Shown: positions 1-8,374, counted from the stretch's first letter. The stretch: DNA of 38,298 nt from CAZOKH01 sp964580315 (GCA_964580315.1 CAZOKH010000030.1:1-38298), one strand, 5' to 3'. Numbers and translations: made by a program. The notes: a model not told the origin generated them from the sequence alone.

Positions 1-2
1 CT

Positions 3-179
3 GCCGTGTCCCCATTTATCATTTTATACCTTTGGGTTGATCATACTAATGACAGAAAGAGTGGATGGATAAATATTGGTTATCAACGAATTCTTGCATT
101 ATTGGAATTGATGGGTTTGTGTTCGCCAACTTTTTGGACAGCTTCTGTTTTAAGAAAAAGAAAATATGATCACTCCTGA
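3..179 (+). CDS. 3' end of an unrecognised gene (partial)
   Basis: A reading frame enters from the left edge and runs 58 codons to a TGA at 177-179. The residues look protein-like, with a hydrophobic start, a central amphipathic stretch and a basic tail ending in KRKYDHS. It overlaps the start of the next gene by 14 bases, the usual layout for translational coupling, and that next gene has no clear Shine-Dalgarno of its own. I do not recognise the family, and 58 codons is too little to exclude a chance frame. Confidence 0.35.
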   Translation, partial: AVSPFIILYLWVDHTNDRKSGWINIGYQRILALLELMGLCSPTFWTASVLRKRKYDHS

Positions 180-549
180 AACCCTGCTTTCATGCAAGAA
201 AGAAAACCTGGCTGAACTGACGTCCACCCTAACCGCCGCCGATCTGTCACAACTGGTTGAGTGGTTGAATGAGAAAGACGACGACCTGCGCTACAAAAGT
301 TTTTTGCTGCTGCAAGACCGTTCGCAAAAATTTGACGATGTGTACCCTTACTGGGATACGTTGGTGGCAAAACTGGACAGTGACAATTCCTATCAGCGCA
401 GCCTGGGGCTGATGCTGCTGGACATCCTTTCCGTTTTAACTGCAATTCAAAAATTGCAGCCCGATGAGCGCATCAGCCGCTATGTTCACACGGCGCTGAC
501 CGGCGGGATTTTAGACACAAAGGCTAAGCGCCTGGTTGAGATAATGTAG
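166..549 (+). CDS. Small all-helical (HEAT-like) hypothetical protein, 127 aa
   Basis: The product is soluble and looks all-helical, with amphipathic segments resembling one or two HEAT repeats (LSQLVEWLNEKDDDLRYKSF and a second unit around residues 65-85). There is no signal peptide, membrane segment or catalytic motif. HEAT-like proteins usually bind other proteins, but no partner can be named. Only an A-rich stretch precedes the ATG, and the gene overlaps the end of an upstream frame, so coupling is likely. Its last 26 bases overlap the 3' end of the opposite-strand decarboxylase. A longer helical-repeat protein sits at 11564-12268, but the similarity is only in style. Confidence 0.7.
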   Translation: MITPETLLSCKKENLAELTSTLTAADLSQLVEWLNEKDDDLRYKSFLLLQDRSQKFDDVYPYWDTLVAKLDSDNSYQRSLGLMLLDILSVLTAIQKLQPDERISRYVHTALTGGILDTKAKRLVEIM

Positions 550-1936
550 CCTTCCGCGCCTGCACAAATGCCGTCACACTGCGCTCAATGTCTTCTTCGG
601 TGGTCGCCCACGAACACACGCTGATGCGGATGACCGGTGTGTCGTGCCATTTGGCGCCGCCGCACCAACACTCGCCCGATTGCTGCAGGTTTTTCAAAAC
701 GGCGGCGGTTTCTTCGGGGCTGCTGCAAGCCACCAACACCTGGTTAAAGACCACATCATTCAAGATGGTGAAACCCTGTTCGCTCAACAGGCGGGCAAAC
801 TGTTGGGCGCGGGCACACAACTCGTCCACCAATTCTTCCACGCCGCTCCTGCCGATGGTTTTGAGGGTTGCCCACAGCTCCAGAGCGCGTCCGCGGCGCG
901 ACATTTCGGGGGTGTAGAGCATACCGTCGCGGTTCTCGCCATACAGAATGTAGGAGCCGGTGGCTTGCAGGGCAGACACCAGCGCCTCGCGGTGTTTGCA
1001 CAGCACAATGCCGCTGTCATAGGGTGTATTCAAAGTCTTGTGTCCATCCACTGACCAGGAATCGGCTTTCTCCATGCCTTTTGTCAGGTGCTTTTGATTT
1101 TTGGAGGCGGCTGCCCACAGACCAAAGGCGCCGTCCACATGCACCCAGGCATGCGCGGCATTGCCAAGCTCGCACAACTCATCCAGCGGGTCAAACGACC
1201 CCGAATTGACATTGCCCGCCTGCAAAATCAACAGGGTGTTGCTGTCCAGCACGGGCAACTGCGAGGCAAGCATGCGCCCCTGTTCATCCACCGGCGCCCG
1301 TTCAATGCGGTCTTTGCCCAACCCCAGCAGCGCCAGCGACTTGAACACCGTGCTGTGTGCCTCGGCGCCCACCACCACCCGTATGGGAGGCGCGCCAAAC
1401 AAGCCCTGTGAATTCACATCCCAACCGGCGCGTTTCAGCAGTTCGTGCCGCGCAGCAGCCAGCCCACACAAAATTGCCATGGAAGATCCGCTGACAAAAC
1501 CTGCCGCACAGTCTTCCGGCAGTCCCAACAGTTCGACCACCCATTTTTCACTGACTGCTTCCAATTTTGATGAGATGGGAGAGGTGACATACAGGGCGGA
1601 AAGCTGATCCCACATATCCGACAACCATTTGGCAGCCAAAACCGGCGGGAACACACTGCCGACCACAAAACCATAGTACCGTCCGCCGGTGTGCGCCACC
1701 GTAGCCGGCGAACCGTATTCATGCAGCATACGCAGCATTTCAGCCGGGTCGCCAGGGATTTCGGGCAGCGCTTCATCGAAATGACTTAACGCTGCCAGGG
1801 CTTCATGGGTAGGAAAGACATTCCTGTCGAATATGCCATCCAGGTATTCATAGGCGTAACCTTTAGCCTGTTCAAACAAGTCCCGCTGCTGCATCAGGGG
1901 AACCATTTTCTGTTGCAAGTTTGTTCGTCGAGTCAT
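524..1936 (-). CDS. Group II PLP-dependent decarboxylase (aromatic-L-amino-acid/glutamate decarboxylase family)
   Basis: A 470-residue fold-type I PLP enzyme. The Schiff-base lysine is K300 in SVDGHKTLNTPYDSG. D268 in HVDGAFG should bind the pyridine nitrogen, and H194 in AEAHST is the ring-stacking histidine. The GFVSGSSMA stretch (146-154) is the phosphate-binding loop. The family decarboxylates amino acids such as tyrosine, tryptophan, DOPA or glutamate. Some bacterial members instead are aldehyde synthases or aspartate-type enzymes, so the substrate is open. The length is normal and GGAGA precedes the ATG. It is the third gene of a minus operon behind the DUF3267 protein (39-base gap) and a 4-TM protein. 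Its stop lies inside the convergent 166-549 gene. Confidence 0.9.
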   Translation of the reverse strand: MTRRTNLQQKMVPLMQQRDLFEQAKGYAYEYLDGIFDRNVFPTHEALAALSHFDEALPEIPGDPAEMLRMLHEYGSPATVAHTGGRYYGFVVGSVFPPVLAAKWLSDMWDQLSALYVTSPISSKLEAVSEKWVVELLGLPEDCAAGFVSGSSMAILCGLAAARHELLKRAGWDVNSQGLFGAPPIRVVVGAEAHSTVFKSLALLGLGKDRIERAPVDEQGRMLASQLPVLDSNTLLILQAGNVNSGSFDPLDELCELGNAAHAWVHVDGAFGLWAAASKNQKHLTKGMEKADSWSVDGHKTLNTPYDSGIVLCKHREALVSALQATGSYILYGENRDGMLYTPEMSRRGRALELWATLKTIGRSGVEELVDELCARAQQFARLLSEQGFTILNDVVFNQVLVACSSPEETAAVLKNLQQSGECWCGGAKWHDTPVIRISVCSWATTEEDIERSVTAFVQARKATLSQPGA

Positions 1937-1975
1937 GGTGGTTGTCTCCTTTTTGACGATTTGAATTCGAACCGG

Positions 1976-2563
1976 CTATTCCGGCAAAAACACGCGCATG
2001 CCGTCCTGTTCATCCACAATGTAGGCGGCAGTAGGGTAGCGAAGGGCGATGCCGCTCATCCAAATGTCGCCAATGGCGCCGCTGGCGTTCAGCACAGCGC
2101 AAATACCCAGCAACGCCACCCAGCCTGTGCCACTGAGTAACCACATTCCCAGGACGCATACAATCGTCAGCACCACCAGGGGGGCTAGCGCCACGGCAAT
2201 GTACTGGTTGCGTTGAAAGGCGTGCCCCGGGCAGGTGGCATAGAACAGCAATTGTTTCCATTTGAAGCCGTATTGCGGCTTTGCCCCGAACAATTTCATC
2301 GTCATACCGTGCAGCCATTCATGCAGCACAATGGTGATCAATATGGAAGCCAGCGTGAAAACCACCTGGTTAACGTTAATCGAAAATGATTCCGGCAGGT
2401 TACCCAGGTGCAGGGCGATTTGAAAAAAGAACCATCCTGACAGGATGAACAGTGGGATGGCAAGTGCCTGTATCAGGATCAACCGGGCGGGGTTGCCGGT
2501 CAATCTCCAGTAGAGCACTTGTTGATAATGATCGGGTAGTGATGAAAAAGGGGTATTGTTCAT
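1976..2563 (-). CDS. DUF3267-type membrane protein with zincin HExxH motif
   Basis: A 195-residue membrane protein with about four hydrophobic segments (about 28-50, 66-86, 120-140, 142-165). The HEWLHG motif at 81-86 at the end of the second segment is the metalloprotease-like HExxH signature of DUF3267. The motif followed by a G-x-K-P-x-Y-G-F stretch and a later hydrophobic pair is typical of this family, which is annotated only as putative zincin peptidases. H81 and H85 would bind zinc and E82 would activate water. It lies between a 4-TM protein (25 bases upstream) and the PLP decarboxylase (39 bases downstream). Proteolytic activity is unproven. Confidence 0.8.
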   Translation of the reverse strand: MNNTPFSSLPDHYQQVLYWRLTGNPARLILIQALAIPLFILSGWFFFQIALHLGNLPESFSINVNQVVFTLASILITIVLHEWLHGMTMKLFGAKPQYGFKWKQLLFYATCPGHAFQRNQYIAVALAPLVVLTIVCVLGMWLLSGTGWVALLGICAVLNASGAIGDIWMSGIALRYPTAAYIVDEQDGMRVFLPE

Positions 2564-2588
2564 GGTTGTTAACCGCCGATATGGATGC

Positions 2589-3191
2589 TTAACGAGGAAG
2601 CGGTTTGCCTTTCAAGGGGAGATAATAAAAGCACAGCATATAGATGACAACTGAAAGCGATGCAATACCAATCAACCACGGAATGGTGATTTCAACTCCG
2701 CTGGCGGTTGCACCGGCGAACACGGCTGCCCCGATCACCACGCCGGAAAGAATGGAAACTTCCAACGCCAGCAAAAAACCAACGCTCCAGGCTTTGAATG
2801 GAGATGGAATGGTGGCGGTTTGCCAGCTAAAGCAATCAGCCAGCGTCGGGCATTCCCGGATCAACGCATCTTTCATGCTGTTCATGGCGCGCACGCTTTC
2901 CAACCAGGCGGTTCTCAAACGCGCCAGGTGCAGCACAGTGAGCATGCCCAGCACCGCCACCACGCCAAAAATGACCACCAGCCAGCGCGCGAGCAGGATG
3001 ATGTTCAGTTGATTGATTTGTGAAGAAATGATGGCGGCAATCAATGACCCGATGCTGATCAGGAAAAACTCGGAGACACGCGCGCGGTCTTCCTGCGCCT
3101 GGAAGGCGGTCTGGGCGATGTACTGAAATTCTGCCGTTAAGAATTCTTGATACGGCTCGATGGGTTTGTCATTCCGGTTTTCCAGGTCCAT
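2589..3191 (-). CDS. Unrecognised four-helix membrane protein, 200 aa
   Basis: The N-terminal 40 residues are soluble and amphipathic. Two hydrophobic helices follow (about 44-60 and 67-88), then a charged loop of about 40 residues, then two more helices (about 133-160 and 168-190). The first membrane segment follows an acidic/aromatic helix ending QEDRARVSEFF. I do not recognise a named family. A good GAAGGGAAGGG ribosome site precedes the ATG. It is the first gene of a three-gene minus operon with the DUF3267 protein and the decarboxylase. The promoter should lie in the 3192-3327 divergent gap shared with the plus-strand gene at 3328. Confidence 0.75.
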   Translation of the reverse strand: MDLENRNDKPIEPYQEFLTAEFQYIAQTAFQAQEDRARVSEFFLISIGSLIAAIISSQINQLNIILLARWLVVIFGVVAVLGMLTVLHLARLRTAWLESVRAMNSMKDALIRECPTLADCFSWQTATIPSPFKAWSVGFLLALEVSILSGVVIGAAVFAGATASGVEITIPWLIGIASLSVVIYMLCFYYLPLKGKPLPR

Positions 3192-3327
3192 GCTGCCCTT
3201 CCCTTCAAATTTCAGCGCTTTTTTCTTGTGAATAATTATGCCATACTATTAACTATGCAATCTTTGCCAGCAGAAATCAGTGAATCGGCTGCCTTCAGGG
3301 ATTTTAAAGCTTATGGAGAAGAAAACC

Positions 3328-3978
3328 ATGAACGACATACTCTTAAACCTGTTTGTCCTGGCTGTGTTTGTCATCATCGCGGGGGGTATTTTCCTGTTTG
3401 TTCGCAATAAACAGGCTGAACAGAAGAAAGAAATTGAGCGCATGGCAGCAGAACGCGGCTGGAGCTATGAGTCGCTGCGCGAACCGCTGTCCTGGGGGGA
3501 GCGGATTAAAGGGGCCAACTGGACGCTGGAAGCCATTTCTACCTCCAGCGGCAGAGAAACCGGCCCGGGGTCCAGCGATGTGAGCATGTTGACCACCTGG
3601 AAGGCTGACGCCCCCGGCAGCACCCTGCTGATTGGCAAAGGCTCGGCGCAGGCCAACCTGGGCGCCATGGGCGACACCCTGACGCAGCAGGTGTTGAAAA
3701 TGGCCCTGGGCGCTGATGCGTATGAACTGGATGAGGTGGAGGTGGGCAGTCCTGAATTCCGCAGTCAATACATGGTGTGGGCGCAGGAACCCGCCGAGGC
3801 CGGGGTGCTGGTATCACCCGCCCTGCAAGCGGCTTTGCTGAAGTGGAAAGGGGAACCCCCGGTGATTAAACGCACCAGCCAGGGATTGATCATTGAAGTG
3901 CACGGCGTGCACCTGAAAAAGCCGGATGAATTGACCGCGCTCATTCAAATTGGCGAGCTGCTGCTGGAAGATTACTGA
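3328..3978 (+). CDS. Single-pass membrane-anchored hypothetical protein, 216 aa
   Basis: One N-terminal membrane helix (about residues 4-24) is followed by a basic/Gln-rich coiled stretch (RNKQAEQKKEIERMAAERGW) and a soluble domain of about 175 residues. The domain carries aromatic motifs (GWSYESL, ANWTLEAIS, YMVWAQEP). The N-out or N-in orientation cannot be fixed, but positive charges after the helix favour a cytoplasmic domain. I chose the ATG at 3328 because GGAGAAG lies six bases upstream. An in-frame ATG at 3313 is possible. It is convergent with the histidine kinase, 35 bases apart. The family is not recognised. Confidence 0.75.
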   Translation: MNDILLNLFVLAVFVIIAGGIFLFVRNKQAEQKKEIERMAAERGWSYESLREPLSWGERIKGANWTLEAISTSSGRETGPGSSDVSMLTTWKADAPGSTLLIGKGSAQANLGAMGDTLTQQVLKMALGADAYELDEVEVGSPEFRSQYMVWAQEPAEAGVLVSPALQAALLKWKGEPPVIKRTSQGLIIEVHGVHLKKPDELTALIQIGELLLEDY

Positions 3979-4013
3979 TCAACGAAGAATAAACGATCTC
4001 CCGTTGGAGAGGA

Positions 4014-5093
4014 TCAGCTCTCTTCGACATTCGGCAATGAAATGGTAAACGTGGTGCCCTGCCCCACCTGGCTGGCGGCTTCAATGCTGCCGCCGTGGGC
4101 GCGCACCAATTGGCGGGCAATGGCCAGCCCCAGCCCGCTGCCGGCGCCGTCGCGCGTGCGGGCGCGGTCGCCTTTCCAGAAGCGGTCAAAAATGTAGGGC
4201 AGGTCTTCGGCAGCGATGCCGGCCCCGTTGTCGGCGACGGTGATGACCACCTGCTCAGCAGTGGCCTGGGCGGTCAGGGTGATGCTGCCGTCTTCCGGCG
4301 TGTAGCGCAGCGCATTGGCCACCAGGTTGGAAAGCACCTGGTCCAGGCGGTCGTAATCGGCGTTCAACTCAACATCGGTTTCACACTTCGCCTGCAGGGT
4401 AACCTTTTGGGCGGCGGCACGGGATGAGAAACTGGCGGCCACGTCGTTCAGCAGGTCGGCCGTTGCGAAGCGGGTGGGATGCAGCGGCAGTTGACCGGCT
4501 TCTGCCAGCGAGAGGGTTTGCAAATCGCTCACCAGGCGGGTCAGCAGGTGGGTCTCATCCAGCATGGCGTTCAGGTTTTCGGGGGTGGGTTCATACACGC
4601 CGTCCAGCATGCCCTCCAGGTTGCCCTGGATGATGTGCAGCGGCGTGCGCAGTTCATGGGCAATGTCGGCGGTCATGTTGCGGCGCTGCTGCTCGGCGCG
4701 CGCCAGTTCACTGATCATGTGGTTGAGGCTGCGCGCCAGGGTGCGAAAATAGCGGTTGCCCGTTTCATCTATCTGTGTATTTAGATTTCCCCTGGCCACT
4801 TCGTCGATGGTGTCAAATATATCAATGACGGGGTTTCCCACCTTGCGGAAACTTGCCCTGCCGATGATGCCGACCAGGATGAATAGGGCCAGGGGAATCA
4901 GAATCACCAGGCCGAAAAAGCGCGGACTCAACAATTTTTCCAGGCTGATGTCGGCATCCTGGGCTAGAAAATACGCGATGACGCTGAAGCCAACATAAAA
5001 AAGCACACCCAATAAAACAAACAGCCTGAAAAAGCTCTTGAAGAGAACATGATGATTGATATTGGAACGGGGAGGATGATGGTGGTACTTCAC
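4014..5093 (-). CDS. Sensor histidine kinase (HAMP-HisKA-HATPase), no large extracytoplasmic domain
   Basis: 359 residues. The cytoplasmic N-terminus is His-rich (HHH at 4-6, HH at 14-15). TM1 is about 21-43 and TM2 about 59-79, with only about 15 residues between them. A HAMP region follows (about 80-135), then HisKA with the phospho-acceptor H146 in ADIAHELRTP. The ATPase domain carries the N box NLVANALRYTP (256-266), the G1 box DNGAGI and the G2 box GSGLGLAI. The short loop puts it among intramembrane-sensing kinases, which often read a partner membrane protein. The start is GTG, 8 bases after the regulator stop, so kinase and regulator are one operon. The signal is unknown. A metal is possible from the histidines. 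Confidence 0.92.
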   Translation of the reverse strand: MKYHHHPPRSNINHHVLFKSFFRLFVLLGVLFYVGFSVIAYFLAQDADISLEKLLSPRFFGLVILIPLALFILVGIIGRASFRKVGNPVIDIFDTIDEVARGNLNTQIDETGNRYFRTLARSLNHMISELARAEQQRRNMTADIAHELRTPLHIIQGNLEGMLDGVYEPTPENLNAMLDETHLLTRLVSDLQTLSLAEAGQLPLHPTRFATADLLNDVAASFSSRAAAQKVTLQAKCETDVELNADYDRLDQVLSNLVANALRYTPEDGSITLTAQATAEQVVITVADNGAGIAAEDLPYIFDRFWKGDRARTRDGAGSGLGLAIARQLVRAHGGSIEAASQVGQGTTFTISLPNVEES

Positions 5094-5101
5094 AGGACAT
5101 C

Positions 5102-5773
5102 CTATTCGAGCAGGCGGTAACCGATGCCGTAAACGGTTTCAATGACCAGGTTGGCATTTTCCAGCTTGCGGCGCAGGTTTTTGATGTGCGAGTCGATGCT
5201 GCGGTCAAGCCCCACACCTGCCATGCCGTACAGTTCATCCATCAACTGCTCGCGGGTGAGGGTTTGCCCGGGACGGCGCGCCAGGCAGGCCAGCAGGGTG
5301 AATTCGTTGGGGGTTAAATGAACGGGGGTGTTTGCCAGGGTCACGCTGTGTCCGTCCACGTCAATTTCCAGGCTGCCCACATGCAGGCGGGTTGGGGGTT
5401 TCACCTGTCCCTGGGTGCGGCGCAGCATGGCGCGCACGCGCGCCACCAGCGCGCGCGGCGAGAAAGGCTTGACGATGTAATCGTCCGCGCCGATCTCCAA
5501 CCCGGCCACCTGGTCGCTTTCTTCAGCCAGGGCGGTGAGCATGATGATGGGCACGTCGCTTTCGCGGCGCAAAATGCGGCACACTTCGCGCCCGTCCAGG
5601 CCGGGCAGCATCAGGTCGAGCACAATCAAATCGGGGTGCTCGCGGCGCGCCACAGCCAGCGCGGTGGGACCATCGGCTGCCACCTGCACGCGAAAACCGT
5701 TTTTCTCCAGGTAGTCGCGCGCCAAGCGCGACACTTTGGGTTCGTCGTCAACCACCAGGATGAGCTCTTGCAT
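5102..5773 (-). CDS. OmpR/PhoB-family response regulator
   Basis: A 223-residue two-domain regulator. The receiver has the acidic pair D9/D10, phospho-acceptor D53 in VLDLMLPGLDG, T80 and K102 in VKPFSP. The winged-helix DNA-binding domain (about 127-223) ends in the usual RRKLE...VYGIGYRL signature. It is partner to the kinase gene that follows after 8 bases. OmpR-type regulators bind tandem direct repeats. Such repeats (ATTGTG units) are found upstream of 6291 and of 8374 and are its likely targets. No strong Shine-Dalgarno precedes the ATG. A hairpin at 5811-5852 separates it from the upstream gene and may limit read-through. Confidence 0.93.
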   Translation of the reverse strand: MQELILVVDDEPKVSRLARDYLEKNGFRVQVAADGPTALAVARREHPDLIVLDLMLPGLDGREVCRILRRESDVPIIMLTALAEESDQVAGLEIGADDYIVKPFSPRALVARVRAMLRRTQGQVKPPTRLHVGSLEIDVDGHSVTLANTPVHLTPNEFTLLACLARRPGQTLTREQLMDELYGMAGVGLDRSIDSHIKNLRRKLENANLVIETVYGIGYRLLE

Positions 5774-5810
5774 AGGATTAGTTTATCAGAAGTGTAGAAA
5801 GAGAACAAAT

Positions 5811-5852
5811 CCGTTCCGATTCTCGATACAGGTTGACCGAAAATCGGAACGG
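5811..5852 (-). terminator. 11-bp inverted repeat between membrane gene and response regulator
   Basis: CCGTTCCGATT (5811-5821) is an exact inverted repeat of AATCGGAACGG (5842-5852), with a 20-base loop. Read on the minus strand the second arm is followed by the U-rich ATTTGTTCTCTTTC. This suggests a partial terminator after the His-tailed protein, or an operator for the regulator gene. The long loop makes it weaker than a classical terminator. Confidence 0.5.
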
Positions 5853-5868
5853 TGTGCCAGTGGTCAGG

Positions 5869-6291
5869 CTATTTGTTTTCAGCCTGCGGAGCTTGCGGCT
5901 GAGCGGCATTGGGCGGGTAAGGCTGTCCTTCCCAATAGGGCGCCCAGGGGTGCATGTGGTGGTGCCATCTGTGATAGGCCCAGGGGCGGAAGAAGATCAG
6001 GCGCAGCGCAGTGAAGAACAGGAAGATCGTAATCACAATCCCGATCAGGCGGCTTACGGGATAAGTCCCAAAGATAAAAGGATTGTAGTATCTGACTTGC
6101 CCCGGGGTGCGGTACGCGTAGGACGCGGGCAGTTCGCCGGTTTTGTCCAGCCATTTTTCCATCTGCTCGGCCACCGCGGGACTGTTGGACACACCCTGGC
6201 CGTAACCAAACTGGAAGGCCACGCCGGCTGCAATGACCAGCAGCAGGATCACGCCTGCCACCTGCAATATGATTGAAGTTGTTTTTGACAT
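5869..6291 (-). CDS. His-tailed two-helix membrane protein, possible partner or target of the two-component system
   Basis: 140 residues. Membrane helices are at about 7-28 and 81-102, with an extracytoplasmic segment of about 50 residues between them. The C-terminal tail is cytoplasmic if the N-terminus is inside. It is very rich in His/Trp/Pro/Tyr, with H107, H110, H111, H112 and H114 in a YHRWHHHMHPW cluster. Such clusters can bind transition metals, and the neighbouring kinase also has a His-rich N-terminus. It is the first gene before the regulator and kinase (95-base gap holding a hairpin). Its promoter carries a direct-repeat array shared with the gene at 7898-8374. GGAGG precedes the ATG. 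The family is not recognised, and a role as accessory sensor or metal buffer is inference. Confidence 0.75.
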   Translation of the reverse strand: MSKTTSIILQVAGVILLLVIAAGVAFQFGYGQGVSNSPAVAEQMEKWLDKTGELPASYAYRTPGQVRYYNPFIFGTYPVSRLIGIVITIFLFFTALRLIFFRPWAYHRWHHHMHPWAPYWEGQPYPPNAAQPQAPQAENK

Positions 6292-6321
6292 TTTTTCCTC
6301 CAGAAAAAATTGATTGCTTGA

Positions 6322-6403
6322 TTTGATAGACTAAATTTATCAACCAATTGTGGAGGAATTGTGAGGACGGCTTGGAAACATTGTGGAGATTGTGACGAAT
6401 GTG
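6322..6403 (-). promoter_or_regulatory. Direct-repeat operator and promoter of the 5869-6291 gene
   Basis: ATTGTG-type units lie on the plus strand (CACAAT on the transcribed strand) at 6347, 6358, 6380, 6389 and 6398 (last one AATGTG). Spacings are 11, 9 and 9 bases. The proximal pair AATTGTGGAGGAATTGTGA (6346-6364) sits just upstream of a -35 region. A -10-like TATCAA lies at 6328-6323 (minus). The centre of the pair is 26.5 bases from the -10, about position -38. This is the layout expected for an OmpR-type activator. The same module occurs at 8391-8433. Confidence 0.6.
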
Positions 6404-6505
6404 GATTGCTGACAGGAAATGGATCATTTAAACTATCCATTTATACACCGGAGAATAAAAAACAAACAGATTGATTAGCCTATGCATATTGAGGAAGAAA
6501 TTTCT

Positions 6506-6568
6506 GTCATTTCGACAAGCGCAGTGGATTCAAGCGAAACGTATCCAATTGCGCGAGGAGAAATCTTA
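6506..6568. repeat. Dispersed intergenic repeat, copy 1
   Basis: Block 1 GTCATTTCGACAAGCGCA (6506-6523) and block 2 GCGCGAGGAGAAATCTTA (6551-6568) recur at 27601-27618 (16 of 18 identical) and 27647-27664 (18 of 18). The blocks are 45 and 46 bases apart. The right end supplies the TAA stop codon of the M28 peptidase (6566-6568, minus). Confidence 0.65.
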
Positions 6569-7819
6569 ACGCTGATCAAACATGTCGCATGTTGGTGGTT
6601 TTTGGGATGGCACCTGAATGCTTTTCAGCCAGGCCAGCGGCCTGGACTGCACAGCTTCGACCACGCGCGCGGTCAACTGAACCGCCTCCACGATGCGCTG
6701 CGGATTCATCCAGCGTTCGGTGTCGTCAAGCTGGTGCGCCAGGTGCAGCAGGGCGCGCGAACTGAACGCCAGGGCCGGCACACCGCGGAAGGAAAAGGTG
6801 CTGTGGTTGCTCTCGGGCCAGGGATCGACCCACTGCACCGCCGGGAATTCACGGCTGATTGCTTCGACGCAGGCGGTGAATTCCGGCGAAGCGGCGAAAA
6901 TGGCCAGGGTGTTGGCGTCGAGGGTATGCCCCAACCCGTCAAAATTGACTGCCAGCATCACCCGGTCAAGAAAACCCTCCCCGGCTTTTTCCAGGTAGGT
7001 GTCATCGCCGATGGGCAGGTATTCTTCGTTGGTGAAAGCCACCAGTTCCAGGCCAATTTGGGTGGGAACATTGGAAAAGTGCTGCGCCAGCCCCAGCAGC
7101 GCGGCCACCCCGGCGGCATTGTCGCCGGCGCCGGGGGTGTCAAACTTGGTGTCATAGTGCGCGCACAGCACCAGGGTTTCGGGGCGTTGGCCGGGGCGGC
7201 GGGCAACCAGGTTGGCGGTTGTTCCCTCATTTCGGCTGGTTTTCAGGCGCAGGTGCGCCGGGGCAGCCGGTTCGTTGAACAGCGCCAGGGCGCTTTCAGC
7301 CGGCAGCGTGGCTGAGGGGAGGGCGAATTCCCAGTCTTCGATGATGCGGTTGATGGAGCCTGGTTTCATTTGCACGGTCAGCACGGCGGCGGGGGCTTTT
7401 TGTTCCAGAATTTCAATGATGCGTTTGTCGCGCTCATCGATGAGGAACCACGATTTACAGGCAATGGGGTCGCGGGTCAGGTCGCCGTACAGCAGGGCAA
7501 TTTTGCCGGTGATGTCGGCTGCTTCCAGCTCGGCCAGGGTGCAGGCTTTTACCAGGTTGGCAGACACATCGCAAGACGGCGAGTAGATGTTGGTCAGCAC
7601 TTCAAAGGTTTTGCCGTTGCAGGTCAGTTCGGCCAATTCAGTCTGCCAGTTTTGGCAGGCTAAGGTTTGTGTTTCCACATCCCAGCCGAATTGGTGCATT
7701 TGACCGGCAATGTAATCGGCGGCGGCACGGCAGTTGGCTGAACCGGATGGGCGCGGCCCAATTTTGCTGCTCAGGTGGTGAATGTGAGCGGCAACAGTGT
7801 CTATCATTTTTTGTGTCAT
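6566..7819 (-). CDS. M28-family zinc metallopeptidase (aminopeptidase-like)
   Basis: A 417-residue protein with the complete M28 di-zinc set: H221 in CAHYDTK, D233 in GAGDNAAG, catalytic E265 and ligand E266 in FTNEEY, D294 in VNFDGLG and H339 in ESNHSTF. A PA-like insert (about 75-200) lies between the N-terminal helix and the catalytic core, as in other M28 exopeptidases. No signal peptide is visible, so it is probably cytoplasmic and trims peptides. GAGGGAA precedes the ATG. It is monocistronic by spacing (78 bases to the next minus gene). Its stop codon lies in a dispersed repeat, so the original C-terminus may have differed. Confidence 0.9.
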   Translation of the reverse strand: MTQKMIDTVAAHIHHLSSKIGPRPSGSANCRAAADYIAGQMHQFGWDVETQTLACQNWQTELAELTCNGKTFEVLTNIYSPSCDVSANLVKACTLAELEAADITGKIALLYGDLTRDPIACKSWFLIDERDKRIIEILEQKAPAAVLTVQMKPGSINRIIEDWEFALPSATLPAESALALFNEPAAPAHLRLKTSRNEGTTANLVARRPGQRPETLVLCAHYDTKFDTPGAGDNAAGVAALLGLAQHFSNVPTQIGLELVAFTNEEYLPIGDDTYLEKAGEGFLDRVMLAVNFDGLGHTLDANTLAIFAASPEFTACVEAISREFPAVQWVDPWPESNHSTFSFRGVPALAFSSRALLHLAHQLDDTERWMNPQRIVEAVQLTARVVEAVQSRPLAWLKSIQVPSQKPPTCDMFDQR

Positions 7820-7897
7820 AAAAATTCCCTCGAAGATTTTGTTTAATTTAATGATAAGACACTGGTGCGCTAATGGAGAGTTTGTAGTGCAGGGAAA

Positions 7898-8374
7898 TTA
7901 CAGCCAGCGCCGGGTACGCTGTTGATAATCTTCCCATCGCCCGCTGAATTTTTGGGCCAGCATGCGCTCTTCAACCGTGATGAAAAAGTGGTGGACGAGC
8001 AAGCCATAAGCCGGGATTACGACAAAGGGGGTCAATGAGCCCAGTAAGACCGCCATGCCGGTCAGGATGAATAGAAACCCCAGGTACATCGGGTTCCTGC
8101 TGATGCGGTACACCCCGTTGGTTACCAGTGCGTTGGATTGGATGAACGGCTTGACCGTGGTGTTTGCACTGTGAAAAGCTGCATCGGCGGCGCAATTGAG
8201 AAATAAACCCACCGCCAGCGGGAGCAATCCCAGCATGCCCCATGCGGGAGGGATGAGTTTGACCACCGGATAGGAAAAATGCAGCGCCAGCATGGCAATG
8301 AAGGCAGCCAGCAGGCAGGTGGTCGGCATGATCTTTTTTGTTTTGAATACATCAGACGAATAGGTTTGAAACAT
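7898..8374 (-). CDS. Isoprenylcysteine carboxyl methyltransferase (ICMT/PEMT)-like membrane methyltransferase
   Basis: 158 residues with about four membrane helices. The family signature NGVYRISRNPMYLGF is at about 84-98, and a C-terminal EERMLAQKFSGRWEDYQQRTRRWL stretch (E..L...fG..Y..Y...t.RW) binds SAM in the family. Bacterial members methylate unknown small molecules or lipids. The start is set at 8374 by GGAGGAGCA. A longer frame reaches 8416 but would run into the promoter. The promoter shares a module with the gene at 5869-6291, so it is probably under the same two-component control. A second, longer ICMT-like gene is at 9298-9909. Confidence 0.85.
   Translation of the reverse strand: MFQTYSSDVFKTKKIMPTTCLLAAFIAMLALHFSYPVVKLIPPAWGMLGLLPLAVGLFLNCAADAAFHSANTTVKPFIQSNALVTNGVYRISRNPMYLGFLFILTGMAVLLGSLTPFVVIPAYGLLVHHFFITVEERMLAQKFSGRWEDYQQRTRRWL

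Noticed and set aside
6482..7315. Open frame of 277 codons opposite the M28 peptidase
   Set aside because: The opposite strand has all M28 catalytic residues. The frame has no family signature.
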